A DNA stretch of 47,415 nucleotides from Thermaerobacter marianensis (lineage in GTDB: Bacteria; Bacillota; Sulfobacillia; DVGY01), in contig DYGY01000019.1 of NCBI GenBank assembly GCA_020724425.1, positions 1 to 47,415 of the forward strand. The letters run 5' to 3'. The notes beneath the pieces are model-generated. The model had not been told where the DNA came from. It worked only from the letters and a program-made list of their open reading frames with translations, and ran no database searches. Shown here one piece after another: positions 8,998-16,730 of this stretch (positions are counted from its first letter, which is position 1; each line of letters opens with the position of its first letter). A program made the position numbers and the translations under genes.

Positions 8998-10383
8998 CTA
9001 CTTTCCAATGCAAAAACGGGCAAAAATCTCATCAAGAACATCCTCACTGGCCGTTTCCCCAGTAATCTCACCAAGAGTACTAAATGCTCCTCTAATATCT
9101 ATGACCACCAAATCCTGGGGAAATCCGGCTATCGATGTTTGTAAAGCCGCAGCTAACTGCTCCTCGGCCTTCTTTAACAAATCTCTATGTCTAAGATTGC
9201 TCACCAGAGCTTCTTTATCAGGCTCAGTCCCTATAGCCAATTCAAAGATTTTTTCTTCCAGACTATCAATACCTTTTTTCTCTACGGCCGAAATGTAAAC
9301 TATGTCATTTTCATCTATACCGAGTTCTTGCATCTCAGAGACTATAGTTCCCTGAGTTTTATCAATCTTATTGATAATTTTTATACTGCTAACCCCAGAA
9401 TCTCTAAGAATATTTAATACCGTAATATCATCTTCAGTCAAACTGTCACTACCGTCAAAAACGGCAATTAAAAGATCTGCTTCTTCAGCGACTCCCCTGC
9501 TTCTTTTGACACCTATCTGTTCAATCTCATCACTTGTATCTCTAATTCCAGCCGTATCCATAATTTTAACCGGTATGCCTTTAACATTGATATACTCTTC
9601 AATAACATCTCTAGTCGTTCCTGGAATTTGACTAACTATGACTCTTTCCTCACGCACCAGCGCATTTAACAAAGATGATTTCCCCACATTAGGCCTGCCA
9701 AGAATAACCGTTTTTAGGCCATCCCGAAATATCTTTCCCTTTTGAGCATTCGCAAGAGTCTCCTCAATCAAGTCCTGCCACTGCTGTATAAGCTCAATCA
9801 TGTAGTGTTCATCAACATCAGGAACTTCATGTTCAGAAAAATCAATACTTGCCTCAATCTCGGCAATTAGCTGAAATATCTCTTGTCTCATAGCCCCTAT
9901 CTTTGCAGACAATCCACCTTCAAGCTGGGCTAGTGCTACATCTTGAGCCTTATCTGTTTTTGCTCTTATAATATCCATAATGGCTTCAGCCTGAACCAGA
10001 TCAAGACGGCCATTCAAAAAAGCTCTCTTAGTAAATTCACCTGGTTCAGCTAACCTAGCGCCGGCACCGAGAATGTTCTCCAACACTCTTTGAACTACTA
10101 AGAAACCTCCATGACAATGAACTTCTACTACATCTTCAGCGGTATATGAATGGGGTTGCCGGAACACAAGGGCTAACCCCTCATCAATTACTACACCATC
10201 AGGGAATGAAACAACATGTCCATAATGAACCGTAAATCCTAAGGCCCCTGCTAAGCTACCCTTCTTCTTGCGGAAAATACGTTCTGCAATTTCAACTGCT
10301 TTCGAACCAGAAATCCGAATGACTCCTATTCCACCCTCACCCGGAGGAGTGCTTAAAGCTGCAATAGTATCGAATTCAGACAA
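8998..10383 (-). CDS. mnmE: tRNA modification GTPase MnmE (TrmE)
   Basis: A 461-residue GTPase partner of MnmG: an N-terminal folate-binding domain (FDTIAALSTPPGEGGIGVIR), a helical domain, an inserted G domain with P-loop GRPNVGKSS, the NKID motif, and the diagnostic C-terminal C-I-G-K. The TTG at 10381-10383 was chosen because it follows GAGGGGAGG at correct spacing and begins exactly at the conserved N-terminus. A longer frame reaching 10425 would be encoded inside a terminator hairpin and is not conserved family sequence. GTP hydrolysis and potassium-dependent dimerisation drive wobble-uridine modification. Confidence 0.95.
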   Translation of the reverse strand: MSEFDTIAALSTPPGEGGIGVIRISGSKAVEIAERIFRKKKGSLAGALGFTVHYGHVVSFPDGVVIDEGLALVFRQPHSYTAEDVVEVHCHGGFLVVQRVLENILGAGARLAEPGEFTKRAFLNGRLDLVQAEAIMDIIRAKTDKAQDVALAQLEGGLSAKIGAMRQEIFQLIAEIEASIDFSEHEVPDVDEHYMIELIQQWQDLIEETLANAQKGKIFRDGLKTVILGRPNVGKSSLLNALVREERVIVSQIPGTTRDVIEEYINVKGIPVKIMDTAGIRDTSDEIEQIGVKRSRGVAEEADLLIAVFDGSDSLTEDDITVLNILRDSGVSSIKIINKIDKTQGTIVSEMQELGIDENDIVYISAVEKKGIDSLEEKIFELAIGTEPDKEALVSNLRHRDLLKKAEEQLAAALQTSIAGFPQDLVVIDIRGAFSTLGEITGETASEDVLDEIFARFCIGK

Positions 10384-10399
10384 AGTTGTTCCTCCCCTC

Positions 10400-10440
10400 A
10401 AAAAGAGCCCGACAGGGCATAGCAACGCCAGTCGGGCTCT
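10400..10440 (-). terminator. Intrinsic terminator between jag and mnmE
   Basis: Read leftward, AGAGCCCGAC (10440-10431) pairs perfectly with GTCGGGCTCT (10413-10404) around a 17-base loop and is followed by TTTTT. It ends the rpmH-jag unit just before the mnmE ribosome-binding site, so mnmE depends on read-through or its own promoter. Confidence 0.8.
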
Positions 10441-10458
10441 AATACAATCAAAATATCT

Positions 10459-11079
10459 TCATCGCATTGGAGCAATAACTACTTTACGGTATGGTTCCTC
10501 TCCTTTGCTGGAAGTCTCCACATAGATATCATTCTGTAACGCTACATGGATAATTCGCCTTTCCTGAGCTGACATAGGTTCTAAGGAGATAGCCCTTCCA
10601 TACCTTCTAACCTTCTCCGCTGTCTTCCTTGCAAGCCGTGCTAAGGCCTCTTCTCTGCGTTGTCGATAACCCTCAGCATCAAGCACAATTGGTTTGTAGT
10701 CTCTATCCTGCTTACTAGCTACCACATTAACTAGATATTGTAAAGCATTTAATGTTTCGCCATGATAGCCAATGAGCAACCCAATATTGTCTCCAAGAAA
10801 ATCAATATTAATCTGTCTCTCTGCTTCGGTTACTCTAATATCAGTTTCGATTCCCAGCCTCTTAACTAATCCCTCTAAGAACTCAACTGCCAAATCTATT
10901 CTGTTTGGAATCACTGAGACTCTCACACGAGCTTCCTTTTGACCCAAAAATCCAAGAAAACCCTTATTGCCTTCATCGAGTACCTCATATTGAATATCAT
11001 CGAGCTCAACACCGAACTCATCAAATGCTTCAGCAAGAGCTGCCTCAATTGTTTTTCCAACAAAGATTTTTTCTTGCAT
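10459..11079 (-). CDS. jag: RNA-binding protein Jag/KhpB (SpoIIIJ-associated)
   Basis: A 206-residue protein with three domains: Jag_N (about 1-50), a KH domain (about 75-150) carrying the GxxG-like loop GYHGET, and an R3H domain at the C-terminus (about 150-206) with the RRIIHVAL segment. KhpB binds RNA with KhpA and affects cell division and envelope growth in Firmicutes. The ATG at 11077-11079 overlaps the yidC stop by one base (TAATG), which implies translational coupling. The jag gene directly follows yidC in most Firmicutes, as here. Confidence 0.92.
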   Translation of the reverse strand: MQEKIFVGKTIEAALAEAFDEFGVELDDIQYEVLDEGNKGFLGFLGQKEARVRVSVIPNRIDLAVEFLEGLVKRLGIETDIRVTEAERQINIDFLGDNIGLLIGYHGETLNALQYLVNVVASKQDRDYKPIVLDAEGYRQRREEALARLARKTAEKVRRYGRAISLEPMSAQERRIIHVALQNDIYVETSSKGEEPYRKVVIAPMR

Positions 11080-11705
11080 TATGCAGTCTCTCCTCGCTCA
11101 CCATACATAATACCATATTGCTGGGCTATACTGAAAAGATTACTAGTTACCCAGTAAAGCGATAAACCAGCCGGAAACTGAGTACTAATCCAGGCAATGA
11201 AAACAGGCATAAGATATACCATCCACTGTTGGGAACTATCTGCGCTAGAGCTAGTAGTCATCTTAGTCTGCCAGTACGTAGTTAATCCAGCTAAAATGGG
11301 GAGAAGATACAGTGGATCAGCTAAAGAAAGATCCTGTATCCAAAGAAAATTTGCTGCACCGATAAAGTCAAACTCACGCAGTGCTATAAAGAATGCCCAT
11401 AATACAGGAAGCTGCACCAGAAAAGGTAAACATCCTGCAGCCGGGTTCACATTATTTTCCTTCCACAACTTCATTGTCTCTTCATTTATTTTCTGCTTGT
11501 CATTCTTGTACTTCTCTTGCAGCTTTTTAATTTCTGGTTGCAACAGCTGCATCTTTCGCATTGATTTTGATTGCGACCAGGTTAAAGGTAGAAGTATTAA
11601 CCTGATGGCCACCGTAACTAAGATAATGGCCATTCCGTAATTGCCAGACAAGTTATAGAAAAAATTAATACTGTTAGCTAGCAAGTCAATTAATCCCTGC
11701 CACAA
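11079..11705 (-). CDS. yidC: Membrane protein insertase YidC (OxaA/SpoIIIJ)
   Basis: A 208-residue YidC/Oxa1 insertase with five predicted transmembrane segments and a charged cytoplasmic hairpin (about 40-80). The hydrophilic-groove arginine probably lies in helix TM1-2 (AIRLILLPLT). It inserts small membrane proteins with or without SecYEG. No lipobox cysteine is visible at the N-terminus, unlike many Bacillus YidC proteins, so it is not an obvious lipoprotein. The start is TTG at 11703-11705 after GGAGGGG. It sits between yidD and jag in the classical origin-proximal cluster. Confidence 0.93.
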   Translation of the reverse strand: MWQGLIDLLANSINFFYNLSGNYGMAIILVTVAIRLILLPLTWSQSKSMRKMQLLQPEIKKLQEKYKNDKQKINEETMKLWKENNVNPAAGCLPFLVQLPVLWAFFIALREFDFIGAANFLWIQDLSLADPLYLLPILAGLTTYWQTKMTTSSSADSSQQWMVYLMPVFIAWISTQFPAGLSLYWVTSNLFSIAQQYGIMYGERGETA

Positions 11706-11747
11706 ACTAGGCCCCTCCTCTATCCTTGGCAGCCAAAGCTACCCTTA

Positions 11748-12017
11748 TTATTTCTTCATCTTCAACCAATATACCACACTTTTCCGTGCATTGTCTTTCT
11801 TCTGAAACTCCGGAACTGGGTCATAACCACCAGGATTTAAGGGGTGACAACGCAGAACACGAGTAATTGCCAGATAGCTACCCTTAAAAAACCCATGTTT
11901 TTCATACGCTTCTAGAGCATAAGCTGAACATGTAGGGTGAAATCGACAGGTCGGAGGCTTATGAGGTGAAATGTAGTTCCTATAAAAGCGAATCAACCAC
12001 ATCATTAACTGCTTCAC
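11748..12017 (-). CDS. yidD: Membrane protein insertion efficiency factor YidD
   Basis: An 89-residue YidD protein with the family signature spanning [15 protein letters not shown] and the cysteine/proline segment [16 protein letters not shown]. It is amphipathic, associates with the inner face of the membrane, and is thought to assist YidC-dependent insertion. The start is GTG, three bases after the rnpA stop, with AGGAGAGG as ribosome-binding site. It lies between rnpA and yidC as in almost all bacteria. Confidence 0.93.
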   Translation of the reverse strand: MKQLMMWLIRFYRNYISPHKPPTCRFHPTCSAYALEAYEKHGFFKGSYLAITRVLRCHPLNPGGYDPVPEFQKKDNARKSVVYWLKMKK

Positions 12018-12020
12018 CTT

Positions 12021-12359
12021 TTAATCCTCTCCTTGCAAAATGTCAGCTTTCTTAAAAAGCAGACCTATATAATCCTTAATCTCAAAAAAACTCATTCTTT
12101 CAATACCCTTTCGAGCTATCACAATCAGATAAACGTTCGGGTTCAGTTCTTGCCTGTAACCTCTGTATACCTCTTTCATGATTCGCCGAACTCGATTACG
12201 GGCTACCGCATTTCCCACACGTTTGCTAACCGAAAATCCAGCTTTCCTACCAACCACATCCTGATATACATAGAGGACAGCCGCCTTATTGGCATAGGAC
12301 TGTCCTTGTTCAAATACCAAATTGAATTCACTCTTTGCTCTAAGGCGTTCTTCATTCAT
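12021..12359 (-). CDS. rnpA: Ribonuclease P protein component
   Basis: A 112-residue basic protein subunit of RNase P, which helps the catalytic RNA bind the 5' leader of pre-tRNAs. The RNR motif (AVARNRVRRIMKEVYR) and the N-terminal KSEFNLVFEQG segment identify the family. It follows rpmH with a gap of about 27 bases and overlaps no other gene. The ATG is at 12357-12359. Confidence 0.95.
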   Translation of the reverse strand: MNEERLRAKSEFNLVFEQGQSYANKAAVLYVYQDVVGRKAGFSVSKRVGNAVARNRVRRIMKEVYRGYRQELNPNVYLIVIARKGIERMSFFEIKDYIGLLFKKADILQGED

Positions 12360-12386
12360 TAACGCCCGCTCCCTTCATCTGGGAAC

Positions 12387-12524
12387 CTAGCGAATGGCTA
12401 CTCTCTTTCTGCCACGTGCCCTTCTAGCAGACAGAACACGACGTCCACCAGGTGTTCTCATACGACGACGAAAACCATGAACTCTCTTACGCTTTCTTGT
12501 GTTAGGCTGAAAAGTCCTCTTCAT
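12387..12524 (-). CDS. rpmH: 50S ribosomal protein L34
   Basis: A 45-residue, very basic protein beginning [20 protein letters not shown] and ending RKRVAIR, which is the complete L34 consensus. It is too short for most ORF finders. ATG at 12522-12524, TAG at 12387-12389. L34 is a structural protein of the large ribosomal subunit near the exit tunnel. It starts the rpmH-rnpA-yidD-yidC-jag unit on the leftward side of oriC. Confidence 0.97.
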   Translation of the reverse strand: MKRTFQPNTRKRKRVHGFRRRMRTPGGRRVLSARRARGRKRVAIR

Positions 12525-12551
12525 TTCTACTACCCCCCCACACTTCTATTC

Positions 12552-12573
12552 AAAAAATACCCTAAAAAAGGGC
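12552..12573 (-). terminator. Weak terminator-like hairpin after the nicotinamidase gene
   Basis: Read leftward, CCCT pairs with AGGG around a T-rich loop and is followed by TATTTTTT. The stem is only four base pairs, so termination would be weak. It lies between the nicotinamidase stop and rpmH. Confidence 0.35.
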
Positions 12574-12625
12574 ACAATAACCCCTGTCATAGACAAGAAC
12601 ATTTTAACTGACATCTCCCTTCCGG

Positions 12626-13195
12626 TCAAGCAAAGTTCTCAAGAGAAACAAAATCTACTCCTTTATCCCTTAACAACCTATAGGTTTCATCTATGCCATC
12701 TTTAGAAACACCTCTGCTAGCATCCTCTAAGAAATAGACAACAAACCCTTCCTCAAGTGCATCCAGAATAGTCTCCTTAACACAAACATCTGTTGCCAAC
12801 CCACCAACAAACAGTCTTTTGACGCTTCGACTTTTTAGATCACTGCTTAAAGAGGTACCCTGAAAAGCACTGTAAGCCTCCGTATCAGCATCAACACCCT
12901 TAGAGACAACAGTAAATAAATCAGGCAGTATTAAGTCCTCATGAAACTCAGCACCCTTTGAATTGGCTATACAATGTTTCGGCCAAGGACCATTCTGCTC
13001 TAAGAAGGATACATGATTTTCAGGATGCCAATCTCTCGATAAGTATATATGTCCCTTAGCTGTACTGACTCTCCTAATATATTCATTTAGAAGCGGTACA
13101 ATCATATCACCCTCAGAAACTTCAAGGCTACCTCCCTGACAAAAATCCTTCTGCACATCCACTATCAACAAAACATCTTCATTGGTTATTTTCAT
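12626..13195 (-). CDS. pncA: Nicotinamidase (isochorismatase-like cysteine hydrolase)
   Basis: A 189-residue protein of the PncA type, hydrolysing nicotinamide to nicotinate in NAD salvage. The catalytic triad is complete: D13 in IVDVQKDF, K99 and C138 in GLATDVCVK. The metal-binding set D55, H57 and H61 in SRDWHPENH distinguishes nicotinamidases from other isochorismatase-fold enzymes. The best Shine-Dalgarno sequence is not adjacent to the ATG but 45 bases upstream, separated by a hairpin. It is transcribed away from dnaA, and its leader borders oriC. Confidence 0.85.
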   Translation of the reverse strand: MKITNEDVLLIVDVQKDFCQGGSLEVSEGDMIVPLLNEYIRRVSTAKGHIYLSRDWHPENHVSFLEQNGPWPKHCIANSKGAEFHEDLILPDLFTVVSKGVDADTEAYSAFQGTSLSSDLKSRSVKRLFVGGLATDVCVKETILDALEEGFVVYFLEDASRGVSKDGIDETYRLLRDKGVDFVSLENFA

Positions 13196-13203
13196 TATAT
13201 GTC

Positions 13204-13250
13204 GAGCAAAAGACTCCTGGGAGCAGGAGAAATTGCTCTACCTCCCTCCT
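13204..13250 (-). promoter_or_regulatory. Structured leader: Shine-Dalgarno bridged by a hairpin
   Basis: In mRNA order, the strong site AAGGAGGGAGG (13250-13240) comes first. A 35-base hairpin then follows: outer GAGCAA/TTGCTC (13238-13233/13209-13204), inner CTCCTG/CAGGAG (13229-13224/13219-13214). The ATG of the nicotinamidase comes nine bases later. If the hairpin is folded, the effective distance from Shine-Dalgarno to ATG is about ten bases, which is normal. An AGGAG inside the hairpin, 21 bases from the ATG, could serve instead if it is unfolded. Confidence 0.55.
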
Positions 13251-13324
13251 TAATAACCTTATCAAACTAAGTTTTCGTATTGCCACCCCATATTCCTTCT
13301 GATATTATGTAGATACGTCCAAAG

Positions 13325-13596
13325 ATATCCACAAGACAACCGAACAAGCTATCTTATGCACAACCTGTGGATAACGTTGTGCATAATTTGTTAATAGCCT
13401 ATAAAGTAACATAATGCTAGATGTAACTTAAGTCAATGCTACGGAAAACCGGATTTTACTTATCTTTTTTGCGAAAAACATAATTCTTGCAACACAAATT
13501 TAAGTATTATGTTAACGCGCTACCATTTCCCTCCATCGCTTCAAATCCAGCAAAAAGTAGGGTTGAGTTTTTTGGCTGTGGATAACCTGTGTATAA
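13325..13596. other. oriC: oriC, upstream DnaA-box cluster
   Basis: The 445-base gap between the nicotinamidase and dnaA starts holds two perfect DnaA boxes (TGTGGATAA at 13366-13374 and 13577-13585) and four one-mismatch boxes (ATATCCACA 13325-13333, TTATGCACA 13354-13362, TGTGCATAA 13378-13386, TGTGTATAA 13588-13596). The rest is AT-rich with no open frame. The pair at 13577-13596 lies just upstream of dnaA, where bound DnaA would be expected to repress its own promoter. This corresponds to the upstream subregion of the bipartite Bacillus origin. Confidence 0.9.
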
Positions 13597-13640
13597 AGTT
13601 GTGGTTTTCTTGTTAATTCTCTGTTTGTACTTGGAGGTAT

Positions 13641-15032
13641 ATGATTGTGAAATCTGAACTAAATGAACTGTGGAACCAATCACTAGCTATCCTACAACAG
13701 GACCTTTCAAGACCTGTTTTTGAAACACTAATTAAAAATACCCGTCCTCTTGCATACTACGAAGACTCAATAATAGTGGCTGTGCAAAATCATTTTGCCC
13801 GTGAATGGATCAGTGAAAAATATTCGGGCTTAATGCAAAAAACACTTGAAGAGGTAACAGGAAAAGAGATTAAATTACATCTTATCGTGCCAGAACCAGA
13901 TGAAGAGCAAGCTGTAAAAACTGAAGATTTCACTCGTGTGACTCAAGAGGAACTAGCCTTAACTGTTCCTGCTACTAAGATAACCAACGAACGAAATACC
14001 TACACGAGTCAACCACTAAATCCTAAATACGTTTTTGAAACCTTTGTTATTGGTAACAGCAATCGACTAGCTCATGCTGCTGCTTTAGCTGTCGCAGAGG
14101 CACCCGCTAGGGCGTATAACCCTCTGTTCATCTACGGAGGGGTAGGGTTAGGTAAAACACACTTGATGCAAGCCATTGCTCATCAAATGCTGAGAAAAAA
14201 TCCTCATGCCCGGGTAGTTTACGTATCATCAGAAACATTTACAAACGAACTCATCAACTCTATTAGAGATAGCAAAACTATTGAGTTTCGGAATCGTTAT
14301 CGGACTGTGGATATTCTTCTTGTTGATGATATTCAGTTCCTAGCTGGTAAGGAAGGGACTCAAGAAGAGTTTTTCCATACATTCAATGCTTTACATGAAG
14401 CAAATAAGCAAATTGTTATCTCAAGTGATCGGCCACCAAAGGAAATACCTACTCTAGAAGATCGTCTAAGATCGCGATTTGAATGGGGATTAATCTCAGA
14501 CATTAAACCACCCGACCTAGAAACAAGAAACGCTATCTTACGAAAAAAAGCACAACTAGAAGATTTAGATGTTGCCGATGACATCATACGCTTTATCGCT
14601 GAAAGAATTGACACTAACATTAGAGAACTAGAGGGTGCTCTAATTCGCCTAGTAGCTCAAGCATCTCTTACAGGTACAGAGCTCTCTGTCGATTTTGCAA
14701 AAGAAACACTGAAAGATATATTACCTGCAGCTAAAAATAGCAAAATTTCCATAAATACCATTCAAGAAGTTGTTGCCGAGTATTACGATCTAAAAGTTAA
14801 GGATATGAAAATACGCAAACGAACCAGATCTGTGGCTTTTCCTCGACAGATAGCCATGTATCTATGTCGAGAACTTACAGATGCCTCCTTGCCAAAAATC
14901 GGTGAAGAGTTCGGAGGACGTGACCATACAACAGTAATGCATGCTTGTGATAAAATTAGAGAAGATATGGAAAGAAATCCAGATATAGAAGAGACGATTA
15001 GAGTCCTAACTGAAAAAATAAAGAACAAATAA
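13641..15032 (+). CDS. dnaA: Chromosomal replication initiator DnaA
   Basis: A 463-residue initiator ATPase: domain I for helicase/regulator contacts (about 1-85), a variable linker, AAA+ domain III with Walker A GGVGLGKTH at 166-174 and Walker B LLVDDIQF, and DNA-binding domain IV with the DnaA signature GGRDHTTV at 425-432. It binds the DnaA boxes on both sides of its own gene and opens the origin. The ATG at 13641 follows a TTGGAGG site. It is transcribed away from rpmH, as in other Bacillota. Confidence 0.98.
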   Translation: MIVKSELNELWNQSLAILQQDLSRPVFETLIKNTRPLAYYEDSIIVAVQNHFAREWISEKYSGLMQKTLEEVTGKEIKLHLIVPEPDEEQAVKTEDFTRVTQEELALTVPATKITNERNTYTSQPLNPKYVFETFVIGNSNRLAHAAALAVAEAPARAYNPLFIYGGVGLGKTHLMQAIAHQMLRKNPHARVVYVSSETFTNELINSIRDSKTIEFRNRYRTVDILLVDDIQFLAGKEGTQEEFFHTFNALHEANKQIVISSDRPPKEIPTLEDRLRSRFEWGLISDIKPPDLETRNAILRKKAQLEDLDVADDIIRFIAERIDTNIRELEGALIRLVAQASLTGTELSVDFAKETLKDILPAAKNSKISINTIQEVVAEYYDLKVKDMKIRKRTRSVAFPRQIAMYLCRELTDASLPKIGEEFGGRDHTTVMHACDKIREDMERNPDIEETIRVLTEKIKNK

Positions 15033-15043
15033 CAATCGTCACA

Positions 15044-15093
15044 AAGGCCCTGAGAATATTAAGCTTGATCAAAAAATAGCAGGGTCTTTTTTT
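15044..15093 (+). terminator. Intrinsic terminator after dnaA
   Basis: AAGGCCCTG (15044-15052) pairs with CAGGGTCTT (15080-15088), with one G-U pair, and the arm runs into a T-tract ending at 15093. It separates dnaA from dnaN, which therefore probably has its own promoter. Confidence 0.75.
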
Positions 15094-15104
15094 GAAACAA
15101 AGCC

Positions 15105-15289
15105 TGTGGATAAGTCCTAGATTATTATGTGATTTACCTGTGTGCAAGAGAAACCTGTTGAAAACCTGTGGGAAATGTGCATAACTTTTGCAGGTTTATA
15201 CACAAAGTATTAACAGGCAGGAATACTTATAAAATCAGGGTTTAGAAGGGTTATCAACATATCCCCAACCCCTACTACTATTACTACTT
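15105..15289. other. oriC: oriC, downstream cluster with DnaA-trio unwinding element
   Basis: The dnaA-dnaN gap (338 bases) contains a perfect box TGTGGATAA at 15105-15113 and one-mismatch boxes at 15176-15184 (TGTGCATAA), 15196-15204 (TTATACACA) and 15251-15259 (TTATCAACA). The last is followed by a C-rich patch (15263-15272) and then CTACTACTATTACTACTT (15272-15289), six consecutive DnaA-trio triplets. This order of DnaA box, GC-rich patch and trios matches the basal unwinding system described for Bacillus subtilis, placing the melting site here rather than upstream of dnaA. Confidence 0.85.
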
Positions 15290-15370
15290 ATGTTATATAA
15301 ATCAGTAATCTTTAGTATATATTTGTCGATAACTGTTGAGTCCTATACGCATGAAAGGAGATATAGAGCA

Positions 15371-16480
15371 ATGATTTTTAATATTTCACAGGAAAACTTT
15401 ATCTATGGTTTGCAAACTGTATCTCGTTCTATTTCAACAAGAACAACTTTACCAATTCTCACAGGTATCTTACTTGAAGCCCACAAAGATGAACTTAGAC
15501 TAACAGCAACCGACTTAGAAATTGGAATTGAGATGACGGTACCGGCTAAAGTAAAAGAACCAGGTGCTATTGTATTGCCAGCACGTCAACTATTAGAAAT
15601 AGTTCGACGAATTCCAGGAGGAGATATAGAGCTTCAAACTGAAAATCTAAAGGCAGTAATAACCTGGGGAGAATCTATTTTTAAACTTAATGGAAATGAT
15701 CCATTAGAGTACCCTGGAATACCTGAAATGAGTAATAGTCAGATTAATATTGAATTCAACCAAACACTCTTGCGAGAGTTAATTAACCAGATTATATTTG
15801 CTGTATCTCACGATGATACAAGACCCATATTAACAGGAGTAAATTTCTCTGTTTCCAATAATGCGCTTACAGCTATCGCCACTGATGGATCTAGAATTGC
15901 TACAAAGACTGTTTCTGTAATAACAAATGTGACTGAAAAAACGTCCTTTGTTATCCCAGCAAAATCATTACAAGAAGTTCAGCGTATTTTGGTTCCTGAT
16001 ACTAACTCCATAATTCTTAAGCTAGATAAAAATCAGGTTCAATTTTCTTTAAGTAACATTACTGTTTTCACTAGATTACTAGAAGGACAATATCCAGAAG
16101 TGCTACGATTGCTACCAACTGAATACTTAACAAAAACCGTATTATCAACTACTGATTTCCAAAGCGCTTGTGAACGAGCTTCATTGCTAGCAGATTCCAG
16201 ACAAACTTTTAGACTATTAAAGTTAAATATAGCTAAAAATAATGTTACTGTTATCGCCAATGATCCAGAAATGGGGAGTGCAGAAGAAAAACTGAGTGCT
16301 ACAGTTGAAGGAGAAGAGATTACCATTGGCTTTAACGCTAAATACTTAATTGATGGTCTAAAAAATCTTGCCGATGAAGAAGTTGTTTTTGAAACAATTG
16401 ATGGATCTAGTCCTGCTAGATTAAAATCTGCTAATGTTTCTAACTTCTTTTATGTAGTCTTACCCGTAAGATTAAGCTAA
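15371..16480 (+). CDS. dnaN: DNA polymerase III beta subunit (sliding clamp)
   Basis: A 369-residue beta clamp with the three-domain topology of the family and a C-terminus ending YVVLPVRLS (typical YxxxPxR motif). It encircles DNA and tethers polymerase III and other partners. The frame is open 27 codons further upstream, but the ATG at 15371, after AAAGGAG, starts at the conserved MIFNISQENF segment. The upstream extension would run into the origin. It is the first gene of a long rightward series. Confidence 0.96.
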   Translation: MIFNISQENFIYGLQTVSRSISTRTTLPILTGILLEAHKDELRLTATDLEIGIEMTVPAKVKEPGAIVLPARQLLEIVRRIPGGDIELQTENLKAVITWGESIFKLNGNDPLEYPGIPEMSNSQINIEFNQTLLRELINQIIFAVSHDDTRPILTGVNFSVSNNALTAIATDGSRIATKTVSVITNVTEKTSFVIPAKSLQEVQRILVPDTNSIILKLDKNQVQFSLSNITVFTRLLEGQYPEVLRLLPTEYLTKTVLSTTDFQSACERASLLADSRQTFRLLKLNIAKNNVTVIANDPEMGSAEEKLSATVEGEEITIGFNAKYLIDGLKNLADEEVVFETIDGSSPARLKSANVSNFFYVVLPVRLS

Positions 16481-16502
16481 CTACTGGAAGGAATGAGTTT
16501 TT

Positions 16503-16730
16503 TTGAATGAGCAACATGTAACAATCAATACTTCAACTATAAAACTTGATAGCTTTCTTAAATGGGCAGGTCTTGTGTCTACAGGAGGACAGGCTAAATG
16601 GCTAATATCTGAAAAAAAAGTGTTGGTTAATGGTCAGTTAGAAGACAAAAGAACACGAAAATTAGTGCCAGGTGACATTGTAAGTATTAAGGGAATCGGT
16701 GATTTTAAACTTGATCATGAAAGCAGTTGA
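16503..16730 (+). CDS. S4-domain RNA-binding protein (YaaA/RlbA-like)
   Basis: A 75-residue single S4 domain: LDSFLKWAGLVSTGGQAKWLI then KVLVNGQLEDKRTRKLVPGD, the classical RNA-binding fold of RlbA/YaaA between dnaN and recF in Bacillota. The partner RNA is not known; ribosome-related roles have been suggested. The start is TTG at 16503; the ATG at 16507 is out of frame. Its stop overlaps the recF TTG start (TTGA), indicating coupling. Confidence 0.88.
   Translation: MNEQHVTINTSTIKLDSFLKWAGLVSTGGQAKWLISEKKVLVNGQLEDKRTRKLVPGDIVSIKGIGDFKLDHESS

Noticed and set aside
10384-10425. Longer MnmE N-terminus starting at 10425
   Set aside because: These codons lie within a terminator hairpin and are not MnmE-like; TTG at 10383 has a strong ribosome-binding site.
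11197-11640. A 147-codon plus-strand frame with several cysteines
   Set aside because: It is the shadow of yidC on the opposite strand and has no ribosome-binding site or family resemblance.
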